A DNA stretch of 64,000 nt from Hydractinia symbiolongicarpus (GCF_029227915.1 NC_079885.1:18363001-18427000); one strand, 5' to 3'; shown: positions 48,626 to 62,159, counted from the first letter of the stretch. The notes: a model not told the origin generated them from the sequence alone. Numbers and translations are program-made.

Positions 48626-49175
48626 GATCACTAGTCTAAATGAAAAAACGTGCAGGAGGCCATACGCGGGCCTATCTCTCATCTCGCTCACAGAGAATTG
48701 GTAAGCACGGTCCACTCAATGGCTTTCCAAATGCGAAGAGTGAAGGCCGCAGACGGCAGGGGTTGAGCCAAGGGCCTTTCGGCCGTATCCCGCTCACAAG
48801 TTTTTTTTTTTTTTTAGCAGAATAATACATACGAGCTAATCAAAATCGGCTCGAGGAAAGAAATGAAGTTCAGAGACAACCAAAGGAGTCGAACTGCAGT
48901 AGAAACAAACTAGATGTAACGCAAGCCACTAGTACGACGTATTGCCTACAGGGACCACACTCTCCGAGACAGCGAACGCAACTTCCTAGTGATTCACGCG
49001 AACGCACTCAACTAGGTGATGTAGATCAGAAAGGTGAAAGTCCTTGTGTCAAGTCTACACCTCACGATGCAGCACCTTTTGAGCGTCCTCTACGAACGGA
49101 CACACTGGCAAGCGGCACACCACAAGCAAAGGTTAAGTCGGCTCGAAGGCACAACAGGTCGCGCCGACTTACGAC

Positions 49176-49294
49176 AACTCTGGGCTTTCTTCAGTTCACG
49201 CACAAATATTTCGCCTTTTACTAAAGATTTCCGTGGAGAAGGCCAAAACGATGAGTATATAGACGATTTTTCTACTGTCTCGCTTCGGCGGGAC
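49176..49294 (+). ncRNA. U5: U5 snRNA, unit 74
   Basis: C to A at 49208 breaks a pair in the loop 1 stem. First unit of large block B. Confidence 0.91.
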
Positions 49295-49844
49295 GATCAC
49301 TAGTCTAAATGAAAAAACATGCAGGAGGCCATACGCGGGCCTATCTCTCATCTCGCTCACAGAGACTTGGTAAGCACGGTCCACTCAATGGCTTTCCAAA
49401 TGCGAAGAGTGAAGGCCGCAGACGGCAGGGGTTGAGCCAAGGGCCTTTCGGCCGTATCCCGCTCACAAGTCTTTTTTTTTTTTTAGCAGAATAATACATA
49501 CGAGCTAATCAAAATCGGCTCGAGGAAAGAAATAAAGTTCAGAGACAACCAAAGGAGTCGAACTGCAGTAGAAACAAACTAGATGTAACGCAAGCCACTA
49601 GTACGACGTATTGCCTACAGGGACCACACTCTCCGAGACAGCGAACGCAACTTCCTAGTGATTCACGCGAACGCACTCAACTAGGTGATGTAGATCAGAA
49701 AGGTGAAAGTCCTTGTGTCAAGTCTACACCTCACGATGCAGCACCTTTTGAGCGTCCTCTACGAACGGACACACTGGCAAGCGGCACACCACAAGCAAAG
49801 GTTAAGTCGGCTCGAAGGCACAACAGGTCGCGCCGACTTACGAC

Positions 49845-49963
49845 AACTCTGGGCTTTCTTCAGTTCACGCACAAATCTTTCGCCTTTTACTAAAGATTTC
49901 CGTGGAGAAGGCCAAAACGATGAGTATATAGACGATTTTTCTACTGTCTCGCTTCGGCGGGAC
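49845..49963 (+). ncRNA. U5: U5 snRNA, unit 75
   Basis: Consensus RNA; counterpart of unit 45. Confidence 0.95.
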
Positions 49964-50512
49964 GATCACTAGTCTAAATGAAAAAACGTGCAGGAGGCCA
50001 TACGCGGGCCTATCTCTCATCTCGCTCACAGAAACTTGGTAAGCACGGTCCACTCAATGGCTTTCCAAATGCGAAGAGTGAAGGCCGCAGACGGCAGGGG
50101 TTGAGCCAAGGGCCTTTCAGCCGTATCCCGCTCACAAGTTTTTTTTTTTTTTAGCAGAATAATACATACGAGCTAATCAAAATCGGCTCGAGGAAAGAAA
50201 TAAAGTTCAGAGACAACCAAAGGAGTCGAACTGCAGTAGAAACAAACTAGATGTAACGCAAGCCACTAGTACGACGTATTGCCTACAGGGACCACACTCT
50301 CCGAGACAGCGAACGCAACTTCCTAGTGATTCACGCGAACGCACTCAACTAGGTGATGTAGATCAGAAAGGTGAAAGTCCTTGTGTCAAGTCTACACCTC
50401 ACGATGCAGCACCTTTTAAGCGTCCTCTACGAACGGACACACTGGCAAGCGGCACACCACAAGCAAAGGTTAAGTCGGCTCGAAGGCACAACAGGTCGCG
50501 CCGACTTACGAC

Positions 50513-50631
50513 AACTCTGGGCTTTCTTCAGTTCACGCACAAATCTTTCGCCTTTTACTAAAGATTTCCGTGGAGAAGGCCAAAACGATGAGTATATAGA
50601 CGATTTTTCTACTGTCTCGCTTCGGCGGGAC
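50513..50631 (+). ncRNA. U5: U5 snRNA, unit 76
   Basis: Consensus copy. Confidence 0.95.
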
Positions 50632-51180
50632 GATCACTAGTCTAAATGAAAAAACGTGCAGGAGGCCATACGCGGGCCTATCTCTCATCTCGCTCACAGA
50701 GACTTGGTAAGCACGGTCCACTCAATGGCTTTCCAAATGCGAAGAGTGAAGGCCGCAGACGGCAGGGGTTGAGCCAAGGGCCTTTCGGCCGTATCCCGCT
50801 CACAAGTTTTTTTTTTTTTTAGCAGAATAATACATACGAGCTAATCAAAATCGGCTCGAGGAAAGAAATAAAGTTCAGAGACAACCAAAGGAGTCGAACT
50901 GCAGTAGAAACAAACTAGATGTAACGCAAGCCACTAGTACGACGTATTGCCTACAGGGACCACACTCTCCGAGACAGCGAACGCAACTTCCTAGTGATTC
51001 ACGCGAACGCACTCAACTAGGTGATGTAGATCAGAAAGGTGAAAGTCCTTGTGTCAAGTCTACACCTCACGATGCAGCACCTTTTAAGCGTCCTCTACGA
51101 ACGGACACACTGGCAAGCGGCACACCACAAGCAAAGGTTAAGTCGGCTCGAAGGCACAACAGGTCGCGCCGACTTACGAC

Positions 51181-51299
51181 AACTCTGGGCTTTCTTCAGT
51201 TCACGCACAAATCTTTCGCCTTTTACTAAAGATTTCCGTGGAGAAGGCCAAAACGATGAGTATATAGACGATTTTTCTACTGTCTCGCTTCGGCGGGAC
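51181..51299 (+). ncRNA. U5: U5 snRNA, unit 77
   Basis: Consensus copy. Confidence 0.95.
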
Positions 51300-51849
51300 G
51301 ATCACTAGTCTAAATGAAAAAACGTGCAGGAGGCCATACGCGGGCCTATCTCTCATCTCGCTCACAGAGACTTGGTAAGCACGGTCCACTCAATGGCTTT
51401 CCAAATGCGAAGAGTGAAGGCCGCAGACGGCAGGGGTTGAGCCAAGGGCCTTTCGGCCGTATCCCGCTCACAAGTTTTTTTTTTTTTTTAGCAGAATAAT
51501 ACATACGAGCTAATCAAAATCGGCTCGAGGAAAGAAATAAAGTTCAGAGACAACCAAAGGAGTCGAACTGCAGTAGAAACAAACTAGATGTAACGCAAGC
51601 CACTAGTACGACGTATTGCCTACAGGGACCACACTCTCCGAGACAGCGAACGCAACTTCCTAGTGATTCACGCGAACGCACTCAACTAGGTGATGTAGAT
51701 CAGAAAGGTGAAAGTCCTTGTGTCAAGTCTACACCTCACGATGCAGCACCTTTTAAGCGTCCTCTACGAACGGACACACTGGCAAGCGGCACACCACAAG
51801 CAAAGGTTAAGTCGGCTCGAAGGCACAACAGGTCGCGCCCACTTACGAC

Positions 51850-51968
51850 AACTCTGGGCTTTCTTCAGTTCACGCACAAATCTTTCGCCTTTTACTAAAG
51901 ATTTCCGTGGAGAAGGCCAAAACGATGAGTATATAGACGATTTTTCTACTGTCTCGCTTCGGCGGGAC
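51850..51968 (+). ncRNA. U5: U5 snRNA, unit 78
   Basis: Consensus RNA; GCCCACTTA palindrome arm. The next two units lack U5. Confidence 0.95.
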
Positions 51969-52375
51969 GATCACTAGTCTAAATGAAAAAACGTGCAGGA
52001 GGCCATACGCGGGCCTATCTCTCATCTCGCTTACAGAGACTTGGTAAGCACGGTCCACTCAATGGCTTTCCAAATGCGAAGAGTGAAGGCCGCAGACGGC
52101 AGGGGTTGAGCCAAGGGCCTTTCGGCCGTATCCCGCTCACAAGTTTTTTTTTTTTTTAGCAGAATAATACATACGAGCTAATCAAAATCGGCTCGAGGAA
52201 AGAAATAAAGTTCAGAGACAACCAAAGGAGTCGAACTGCAGTAGAAACAAACTAGATGTAACGCAAGCCACTAGTACGACGTATTGCCTACAGGGACCAC
52301 ACTCTCCGAGACAGCGAACGCAACTTCCTAGTGATTCACGCGAACGCACTCAACTAGGTGATGTAGATCAGAAAG

Positions 52376-52852
52376 GTGAAAGTCCTTGTGTCAAGTCTAC
52401 ACCTCACGATGCAGCACCTTTTAAGCGTCCTCTACGAACGGACACACTGGCAAGCGGCACACCACAAGCAAAGGTTAAGTCGGCTCGAAGGCACAACAGG
52501 TCTCGCTCACAGAGACTTGGTAAGCACGGTCCACTCAATGGCTTTCCAAATGCGAAGAGTGAAGGCCGCAGACGGCAGGGGTTGAGCCAAGGGCCTTTCG
52601 CCCGTATCCCGCTCACAAGTTTTTTTTTTTTTTTAGCAGAATAATACATGCGAGCTAATCAAAATCGGCTCGAGGAAAGAAATAAAGTTCAGAGACAACC
52701 AAAGGAGTCGAACTGCAGTAGAAACAAACTAGATGTAACGCAAGCCACTAGTACGACGTATTGCCTACAGGGACCACACTCTCCGAGACAGCGAACGCAA
52801 CTTCCTAGTGATTCACGCGAACGCACTCAACTAGGTGATGTAGATCAGAAAG
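52376..52852 (+). repeat. U5-less repeat unit 79
   Basis: Same deletion junction as unit 49, including the ATGCGAG variant after the T-run, so it is the block B copy of that unit. Confidence 0.95.
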
Positions 52853-53327
52853 GTGAAAGTCCTTGTGTCAAGTCTACACCTCACGATGCAGCACCTTTTA
52901 AGCGTCCTCTACGAACGGACACACTGGCAAGCGGCACACCACAAGCAAAGGTTAAGTCGGCTCGAAGGCACAACAGGTCTCGCTCACAGAGACTTGGTAA
53001 GCACGGTCCACTCAATGGCTTTCCAAATGCGAAGAGTGAAGGCCGCAGACGGCAGGGGTTGAGCCAAGGGCCTTTCGCCCGTATCCCGCTCACAAGTTTT
53101 TTTTTTTTTAGCAGAATAATACATACGAGCTAATCAAAATCGGCTCGAGGAAAGAAATAAAGTTCAGAGACAACCAAAGGAGTCGAACTGCAGTAGAAAC
53201 AAACTAGATGTAACGCAAGCCACTAGTACGACGTATTGCCTACAGGGACCACACTCTCCGAGACAGCGAACGCAACTTCCTAGTGATTCACGCGAACGCA
53301 CTCAACTAGGTGATGTAGATCAGAAAG
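52853..53327 (+). repeat. U5-less repeat unit 80
   Basis: Block B copy of unit 50, without its private GGCAAAACAGG change and with a slightly shorter T-run. Confidence 0.95.
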
Positions 53328-53469
53328 GTGAAAGTCCTTGTGTCAAGTCTACACCTCACGATGCAGCACCTTTTAAGCGTCCTCTACGAACGGACACACT
53401 GGCAAGCGGCACACCACAAGCAAAGGTTAAGTCGGCTCGAAGGCACAACAGGTCGCGCCGACTTACGAC

Positions 53470-53588
53470 AACTCTGGGCTTTCTTCAGTTCACGCACAAA
53501 TCTTTCGCCTTTTACTAAAGATTTCCGTGGAGAAGGCCAAAACGATGAGTATATAGACGATTTTTCTACTGTCTCGCTTCGGCGGGAC
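53470..53588 (+). ncRNA. U5: U5 snRNA, unit 81
   Basis: Consensus copy. Confidence 0.95.
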
Positions 53589-54137
53589 GATCACTAGTCT
53601 AAATGAAAAAACGTGCAGGAGGCCATACGCGGGACTATCTCTCATCTCGCTCACAGAGACTTGGTAAGCACGGTCCACTCAATGGCTTTCCAAATGCGAA
53701 GAGTGAAGGCCGCAGACGGCAGGGGTTGAGCCAAGGGCCTTTCGGCCGTATCCCGCTCACAAGTTTTTTTTTTTTTTAGCAGAATAATACATACGAGCTA
53801 ATCAAAATCGGCTCGAGGAAAAAAATAAAGTTCAGAGACAACCAAAAGAGTCGAACTGCAGTAGAAACAAACTAGATGTAACGCAAGCCACTAGTACGAC
53901 GTATTGCCTACAGGGACCACACTCTCCGAGACAGCGAACGCAACTTCCTAGTGATTCACGCGAACGCACTCAACTAGGTGATGTAGATCAGAAAGGTGAA
54001 AGTCCTTGTGTCAAGTCTACACCTCACGATGCAGCACCTTTTAAGCGTCCTCTACGAACGGACACACTGGCAAGCGGCACACCACAAGCAAAGGTTAAGT
54101 CGGCTCGAAGGCACAACAGGTCGCGCCGACTTACGAC

Positions 54138-54256
54138 AACTCTGGGCTTTCTTCAGTTCACGCACAAATCTTTCGCCTTTTACTAAAGATTTCCGTGGAG
54201 AAGGCCAAAACGATGAGTATATAGACGATTTTTCTACTGTCTCGCTTCGGCGGGAC
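54138..54256 (+). ncRNA. U5: U5 snRNA, unit 82
   Basis: Consensus copy. Confidence 0.95.
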
Positions 54257-54806
54257 GATCACTAGTCTAAATGAAAAAACGTGCAGGAGGCCATACGCGG
54301 GCCTATCTCTCATCTCGCTCACAGAGACTTGGTAAGCACGGTCCACTCAATGGCTTTCCAAATGCGAAGAGTGAAGGCCGCAGACGGCAGGGGTTGAGCC
54401 AAGGGCCTTTCGCCCGTATCCCGCTCACAAGTTTTTTTTTTTTTTTAGCAGAATAATACATACGAGCTAATCAAAATCGGCTCGAGGAAAGAAATAAAGT
54501 TCAGAGACAACCAAAGGAGTCGAACTGCAGTAGAAACAAACTAGATGTAACGCAAGCCACTAGTACGACGTATTGCCTACAGGGACAACACTCTCCGAGA
54601 CAGCGAACGCAACTTCCTAGTGATTCACGCGAACGCACTCAACTAGATGATGTAGATCAGAAAGGTGAAAGTCCTTGTGTCAAGTCTACACCTCACGATG
54701 CAGCACCTTTTAAGCGTCCTCTACGAACGGACACACTGGCAAGCGGCACACCACAAGCAAAGGTTAAGTCGGCTCGAAGGCACAACAGGTCGCGCCGACT
54801 TACGAC

Positions 54807-54925
54807 AACTCTGGGCTTTCTTCAGTTCACGCACAAATCTTTCGCCTTTTACTAAAGATTTCCGTGGAGAAGGCCAAAACGATGAGTATATAGACGATTT
54901 TTCTACTGTCTCCATTCTGCGGGAC
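54807..54925 (+). ncRNA. U5: U5 snRNA, unit 83
   Basis: Three changes within six bases of the 3' hairpin (54913 G to C, 54914 C to A, 54918 G to T) destroy the UUCG loop and the two pairs below it, leaving five pairs. Such clustering is unlike the scattered changes elsewhere. Confidence 0.88.
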
Positions 54926-55474
54926 GATCACTAGTCTAAATGAAAAAACGTGCAGGAGGCCATACGCGGGCCTATCTCTCATCTCGCTCACAGAGACTTG
55001 GTAAGCACGGTCCACTCAATGGCTTTCCAAATGCGAAGAGTGAAGGCCGCAGACGGCAGGGGTTGAGCCAAGGGCCTTTCGGCCGTATCCCGCTCACAAG
55101 TTTTTTTTTTTTTTAGCAGAATAATACATACGAGCTAATCAAAATCGGCTCGAGGAAAGAAATAAAGTTCAGAGACAACCAAAGGAGTCGAACTGCAGTA
55201 GAAACAAACTAGATGTAACGCAAGCCACTAGTACGACGTATTGCCTACAGGGACCACACTCTCCGAGACAGCGAACGCAACTTCCTAGTGATTCACGCGA
55301 ACGCACTGAACTAGGTGATGTAGATCAGAAAGGTGAAAGTCCTTGTGTCAAGTCTACACCTCACGATGCAGCACCTTTTAGGCGTCCTCTACGAACGGAC
55401 ACACTGGCAAGCGGCACACCACAAGCAAAGGTTAAGTCGGCTCGAAGGCACAACAGGTCGCGCCGACTTACGAC

Positions 55475-55593
55475 AACTCTGGGCTTTCTTCAGTTCACGC
55501 ACAAATCTTTCGCCTTTTACTAAAGATTTCCGTGGAGAAGGCCAAAACGATGAGTATATAGACGATTTTTCTACTGTCTCGCTTCGGCGGGAC
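55475..55593 (+). ncRNA. U5: U5 snRNA, unit 84
   Basis: Consensus RNA; counterpart of unit 56. Confidence 0.95.
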
Positions 55594-56141
55594 GATCACT
55601 AGTCTAAATGAAAAAACGTGCAGGAGGCCATACGCGGGCCTATCTCTCATCTCGCTCACAGAGACTTGGTAAGCACGGTCCACTCAATGGCTTTCCAAAT
55701 GCGAAGAGTGAAGGCCGCAGACGGCAGGGGTTGAGCCAAGGGCCTTTCGGCCGTATCCCGCTCACAAGTTTTTTTTTTTTTAGCAGAATAATACATACGA
55801 GCTAATCAAAATCGGCTCGAGGAAAAAAATAAAGTTCAGAGACAACCAAAAGAGTCGAACTGCAGTAGAAACAAACTAGATGTAACGCAAGCCACTAGTA
55901 CGACGTATTGCCTACAGGGACCACACTCTCCGAGACAGCGAACGCAACTTCCTAGTGATTCACGCGAACGCACTCAACTAGGTGATGTAGATCAGAAAGG
56001 TGAAAGTCCTTGTGTCAAGTCTACACCTCACGATGCAGCACCTTTTAAGCGTCCTCTACGAACGGACACACTGGCAAGCGGCACACCACAAGCAAAGGTT
56101 AAGTCGGCTCGAAGGCACAACAGGTCGCGCCGCTTTACGAC

Positions 56142-56260
56142 AACTCTGGGCTTTCTTCAGTTCACGCACATATCTTTCGCCTTTTACTAAAGATTTCCGT
56201 GGAGAAGGCCAAAACGATGAGTATATAGACGATTTTTCTACTGTCTCGCTTCGGCGGGAC
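56142..56260 (+). ncRNA. U5: U5 snRNA, unit 85
   Basis: A to T at 56171 breaks a pair in the loop 1 stem; A to C upstream in the palindrome arm. Confidence 0.91.
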
Positions 56261-56810
56261 GATCACTAGTCTAAATGAAAAAACGTGCAGGAGGCCATAC
56301 GCGGGCCTATCTCTCATCTCGCTCACAGAGACTTGGTAAGCACGGTCCACTCAATGGCTTTCCAAATGCGAAGAGTGAAGGCCGCAGACGGCAGGGGTTG
56401 AGCCAAGGGCCTTTCGCCCGTATCCCGCTCACAAGTTTTTGTTTTTTTTTAGCAGAATAATACATACGAGCTAATCAAAATCGGCTCAAGGAAAGAAATA
56501 AAGTTCAGAGACAACCAAAGGAGTCGAACTGCAGTAGAAACAAACTAGATGTAACGCAAGCCACTAGTACGACGTATTGCCTACAGGGACCACACTCTCC
56601 GAGACAGCGAACGCAACTTCCTAGTGATTCACGCGAACGCACTCAACTAGGTGATGTAGATCAGAAAGGTGAAAGTCCTTGTGTCAAGTCTACACCTCAC
56701 GATGCAGCACCTTTTAAGCGTCCTCTGCGAACGGACACACTGGCAAGCGGCACACCACAAGCAAAGGTTAAGTCGGCTCGAAGGCACAACAGGTCGCGCC
56801 GACTTACGAC

Positions 56811-56929
56811 AACTCTGGGCTTTCTTCAGTTCACGCACAAATCTTTCGCCTTTTACTAAAGATTTCCGTGGAGAAGGCCAAAACGATGAGTATATAGACG
56901 ATTTTTCTACTGTCTCACTTCGGCGGGAC
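56811..56929 (+). ncRNA. U5: U5 snRNA, unit 86
   Basis: G to A at 56917 as in unit 61, while the upstream spacer matches unit 60: a hybrid unit. Confidence 0.92.
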
Positions 56930-57479
56930 GATCACTAGTCTAAATGAAAAAACGTGCAGGAGGCCATACGCGGGCTTATCTCTCATCTCGCTCACAGAGA
57001 CTTGGTAAGCACGGTCCACTCAATGGCTTTCCAAATGCGAAGAGTGAAGGCCGCAGACGGCAGGGGTTGAGCCAAGGGCCTTTCGGCCGTATCCCGCTCA
57101 CAAGTTTTTTTTTTTTTTTAGCAGAATAATACATACGAGCTAATCAAAATCGGCTCGAGGAAAGAAATAAAGTTCAGAGACAACCAAAGGAGTCGAACTG
57201 CAGTAGAAACAAACTAGATGTAACGCAAGCCACTAGTACGACGTATTGCCTACAGGGACCACATTCTCCGAGACAGCGAACGCAACTTCCTAGTGATTCA
57301 CGCGAACGCACTCAACTAGGTGATGTAGATCAGAAAGGTGAAACTCCTTGTGTCAAGTCTACACCTCACGATGCAGCACCTTTTAAGCGTCCTCTACGAA
57401 CGGACACACTGGCAAGCGGCACACCACAAGCAAAGGTTAAGTCGGCTCGAAGGCACAACAGGTCGCGCCGACTGACGAC

Positions 57480-57598
57480 AACTCTGGGCTTTCTTCAGTT
57501 CACGCACAAATCTTTCGCCTTTTACTAAAGATTTCCGTGGAGAAAGCCAAAACGATGAGTATATAGACGATTTTTCTACTGTCTCGCTTCGGCGGGAC
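57480..57598 (+). ncRNA. U5: U5 snRNA, unit 87
   Basis: GGAGAAAGCC basal-stem change (57545), counterpart of unit 62. Confidence 0.94.
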
Positions 57599-58148
57599 GA
57601 TCACTAGTCTAAATGAAAAAACGTGCAGGAGGCCATACGCGGGCCTATCTCTCATCTCGCTCACAGAGACTTGGTAAGCACGGTCCACTCAATGGCTTTC
57701 CAAATGCGAAGAGTGAAGGCCGCAGACGGCAGGGTTTGAGCCAAGGGCCTTTCGGCCGTATCCCGCTCACAAGTTTTTTTTTTTTTTTAGCAGAATAATA
57801 CATACGAGCTAATCAAAATCGGCTCGAGGAAAGAAATAAAGTTCAGAGACAACCAAAGGAGTCGAACTGCAGTAGAAACAAACTAGATGTAACGCAAGCC
57901 ACTAGTACGACGTATTGCCTACAGGGACCACACTCTCCGAGACAGCGAACGCAACTTCCTAGTGATTCACGCGAACGCACTCAACTAGGTGATGTAGATC
58001 AGAAAGGTGAAAGTCCTTGTGTCAAGTCTACACCTCACGATGCAGCACCTTTTAAGCGTCCTCTACGAACGGAAACACTGGCAAGCGGCACACCACAAGC
58101 AAAGGTTAAGTCGGCTCGAAGGCACAACAGGTCGCGCCGACTTACGCC

Positions 58149-58267
58149 AACTCTGGGCTTTCTTCAGTTCACGCACAAATCTTTCGCCTTTTACTAAAGA
58201 TTTCCGTGGAGAAGGCCAAAACGATGAGTATATAGACGATTTTTCTACTGTCTCGCTTCGGCGGGAC
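58149..58267 (+). ncRNA. U5: U5 snRNA, unit 88
   Basis: Consensus RNA; counterpart of unit 63. Confidence 0.95.
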
Positions 58268-58816
58268 GATCACTAGTCTAAATGAAAAAACGTGCAGGAG
58301 GCCATACGCGGGCCTATCTCTCATCTCGCTCACAGGGACTTGGTAAGCACGGTCCACTCAATGGCTTTCCAAATGCGAAGAGTGAAGGCCGCAGACGGCA
58401 AGGGTTGAGCCAAGGGCCTTTCGGCCGTATCCCGCTCACAAGTTTTTTTTTTTTTTAGCAGAATAATACATACGAGCTAATCAAAATCGGCTCGAGGAAA
58501 GAAATAAAGTTCAGAGACAACCAAAGGAGTCGAACTGCAGTAGAAACAAACTAGATGTAACGCAAGCCACTAGTACGACGTATTGCCTACAGGGACCACA
58601 CTCTCCGAGACAGCGAACGCAACTTCCTAGTGATTCACGCGAACGCACTCAACTAGGTGATGTAGATCAGAAAGGTGAAAGTCCTTGTGTCAAGTCTACA
58701 CCTCACGATGCAGCACCTTTTAAGCGTCCTCTACGAACGGACACACTGGCAAGCGGCACACCACAAGCAAAGGTTAAGTCGGCTCGAAGGCACAACAGGT
58801 CGCGCCGACTTACGAC

Positions 58817-58935
58817 AACTCTGGGCTTTCTTCAGTTCACGCACAAATCTTTCGCCTTTTACTAAAGATTTCCGTGGAGAAAGCCAAAACGATGAGTATA
58901 TAGACGATTTTTCTACTGTCTCGCTTCGGCGGGGC
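58817..58935 (+). ncRNA. U5: U5 snRNA, unit 89
   Basis: Same two pairing-compatible changes as unit 64. Confidence 0.94.
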
Positions 58936-59484
58936 GATCACTAGTCTAAATGAAAAAACGTGCAGGAGGCCATACGCGGGCCTATCTCTCATCTCGCTCA
59001 CAGAGACTTGGTAAGCACGGTCCACTCAATGGCTTTCCAAATGCGAAGAGTGAAGGCCGCAGACGGCAGGGGTTGAGCCAAGGGCCTTTCGCCCGTATCC
59101 CGCTCACAAGTTGTTTTTTTTTTTAGCAGAATAATACATACGAGCTAATCAAAATCGGCTCGAGGAAAGAAATAAAGTTCAGAGACAACCAAAGGAGTCG
59201 AACTGCAGTAGAAACAAACTAGATGTAACGCAAGCCACTAGTACGACGTATTGCCTACAGGGACCACACTCTCCGAGACAGCGAACGCAACTTCCTAGTG
59301 ATTCACGCGAACGCACTCAACTAGGTGATGTAGATCAGAAAGGTGAAAGTCCTTGTGTCAAGTCTACACCTCACGATGCAGCACCTTTTAAGCGTCCTCT
59401 ACGAACGGACACACTGGCAAGCGGCACACCACAAGCAAAGGTTAAGTCGGCTCGAAGGCACAACAGGTCGCGCCGACTTACGAC

Positions 59485-59603
59485 AACTCTGGGCTTTCTT
59501 CAGTTCACGCACAAATCTTTCGCCTTTTACTAAAGATTTCCGTGGAGAAAGCCAAAACGATGAGTATATAGACGATTTTTCTACTGTCTCGCTTCGGCGG
59601 GGC
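59485..59603 (+). ncRNA. U5: U5 snRNA, unit 90
   Basis: Duplicate of unit 89, an extra copy not present in block A. Confidence 0.94.
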
Positions 59604-60152
59604 GATCACTAGTCTAAATGAAAAAACGTGCAGGAGGCCATACGCGGGCCTATCTCTCATCTCGCTCACAGAGACTTGGTAAGCACGGTCCACTCAATGG
59701 CTTTCCAAATGCGAAGAGTGAAGGCCGCAGACGGCAGGGGTTGAGCCAAGGGCCTTTCGCCCGTATCCCGCTCACAAGTTGTTTTTTTTTTTAGCAGAAT
59801 AATACATACGAGCTAATCAAAATCGGCTCGAGGAAAGAAATAAAGTTCAGAGACAACCAAAGGAGTCGAACTGCAGTAGAAACAAACTAGATGTAACGCA
59901 AGCCACTAGTACGACGTATTGCCTACAGGGACCACACTCTCCGAGACAGCGAACGCAACTTCCTAGTGATTCACGCGAACGCACTCAACTAGGTGATGTA
60001 GATCAGAAAGGTGAAAGTCCTTGTGTCAAGTCTACACCTCACGATGCAGCACCTTTTAAGCGTCCTCTACGAACGGACACACTGGCAAGCGGCACACCAC
60101 AAGCAAAGGTTAAGTCGGCTCGAAGGCACAACAGGTCGCGCCGACTTACGAC

Positions 60153-60271
60153 AACTCTGGGCTTTCTTCAGTTCACGCACAAATCTTTCGCCTTTTACTA
60201 AAGATTTCCGTGGAGAAGGCCAAAACGATGAGTATATAGACGATTTTTCTACTGTCTCGCTTCGGCGGGAC
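60153..60271 (+). ncRNA. U5: U5 snRNA, unit 91
   Basis: Consensus copy. Confidence 0.95.
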
Positions 60272-60821
60272 GATCACTAGTCTAAATGAAAAAACGTGCA
60301 GGAGGCCATACGCGGGCCTATCTCTCATCTCGCTCACAGAGACTTGGTAAGCACGGTCCACTCAATGGCTTTCCAAATGCGAAGAGTGAAGGCCGCAGAC
60401 GGCAGGGGTTGAGCCAAGGGCCTTTCGGCCGTATCCCGCTCACAAGTTTTTTTTTTTTTTTAGCAGAATAATACATACGAGCTAATCAAAATCGGCTCGA
60501 GGAAAGAAATAAAGTTCAGAGACAACCAAAGGAGTCGAACTGCAGTAGAAACAAACTAGATGTAACGCAAGCCACTAGTACGACGTATTGCCTACAGGGA
60601 CCACACTCTCCGAGACAGCGAACGCAACTTCCTAGTGATTCACGCGAACGCACTCAACTAGGTGATGTAGATCAGAAAGGTGAAAGTCCTTGTGTCAAGT
60701 CTACACCTCACGATGCAGCACCTTTTAAGCGTCCTCTACGAACGGACACACTTGCAAGCGGCACACCACAAGCAAAGGTTAAGTCGGCTCGAAGGCACAA
60801 CAGGTCGCGCCGACTTACGAC

Positions 60822-60940
60822 AACTCTGGGCTTTCTTCAGTTCACGCACAAATCTTTCGCCTTTTACTAAAGACTTCCGTGGAGAAGGCCAAAACGATGA
60901 GTATATAGACGATGTTTCTACTGTCTCGCTTCGGCGGGAC
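60822..60940 (+). ncRNA. U5: U5 snRNA, unit 92
   Basis: Same loop 1 stem and Sm-type site changes as unit 68. Confidence 0.88.
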
Positions 60941-61490
60941 GATCACTAGTCTAAATGAAAAAACGTGCAGGAGGCCATACGCGGGCCTATCTCTCATCTC
61001 GCTCACAGAAACTTGGTAAGCACGGTCCACTCAATGGCTTTCCAAATGCGAAGAGTGAAGGCCGCAGACGGCAGGGGTTGAGCCAAGGGCCTTTCGGCCG
61101 TATCCCGCTCACAAGTTTTTTTTTTTTTTTAGCAGAATAATACATACGAGCTAATCAAAATCGGCTCGAGGAAAGAAATGAAGTTCAGAGACAACCAAAG
61201 GAGTCGAACTGCAGTAGAAACAAACTAGATGTAACGCAAGCCACTAGTACGACGTATTGCCTACAGGGACCACACTCTCCGAGACAGCTAACGCAACTTC
61301 CTAGTGATTCACGCGAACGCACTCAACTAGGTGATGTAGATCAGAAAGGTGAAAGTCCTTGTGTCAAGTCTACACCTCACGATGCAGCACCTTTTAAGCG
61401 TCCTCTACGAACGGACACACTGGCAAGCGGCACACCACAAGCAAAGGTTAAGTCGGCTCGAAGGCACAACAGGTCGCGCCCACTTACGAC

Positions 61491-61609
61491 AACTCTGGGC
61501 TTTCTTCAGTTCACGCACAAATCTTTCGCCTTTTACTAAAGATTTCCGTGGAGAAGGCCAAAACGATGAGTATATAGACGATTTTTCTACTGTCTCGCTT
61601 CGGCGGGAC
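61491..61609 (+). ncRNA. U5: U5 snRNA, unit 93
   Basis: Consensus RNA; counterpart of unit 71. Confidence 0.95.
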
Positions 61610-62159
61610 GATCACTAGTCTAAATGAAAAAACGTGCAGGAGGCCATACGCGGGCCTATCTCTCATCTCGCTCACAGAGACTTGGTAAGCACGGTCCACT
61701 CAATGGCTTTCCAAATGCGAAGAGTGAAGGCCGCAGACGGCAGGGGTTGAGCCAAGGGCCTTTCGGCCGTATCCCGCTCACAAGTTTTCTTTTTTTTGAA
61801 CCAGAATAATACATACGAGCTAATCAAAATCGGCTCGAGGAAAGAAATAAAGTTCAGAGACAACCAAAGGAGTCGAACTGCAGTAGAAACAAACTAGATG
61901 TAACGCAAGCCACTAGTACGACGTATTGCCTACAGGGACCACACTCTCCGAGACAGCGAACGCAACTTCCTAGTGATTCACGCGAACGCACTCAACTAGG
62001 TGATGTAGATCAGAAAGGTGAAAGTCCTTGTGTCAAGTCTACACCTCACGATGCAGCACCTTTTAAGCGTCCTCTACGAACGGACACACTGGCAAGCGGC
62101 ACACCACAAGCAAAGGTTAAGTCGGCTCGAAGGCACAACAGGTCGCGCCGACTTACGAC

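Larger units (their letters stand above)
29355..49033 (+). repeat. Large block A (~19.7 kb)
   Basis: Twenty-nine full-length units and one pair of U5-less units arranged in a specific order of rare variants that recurs, with losses, in the rest of the window. Confidence 0.85.
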
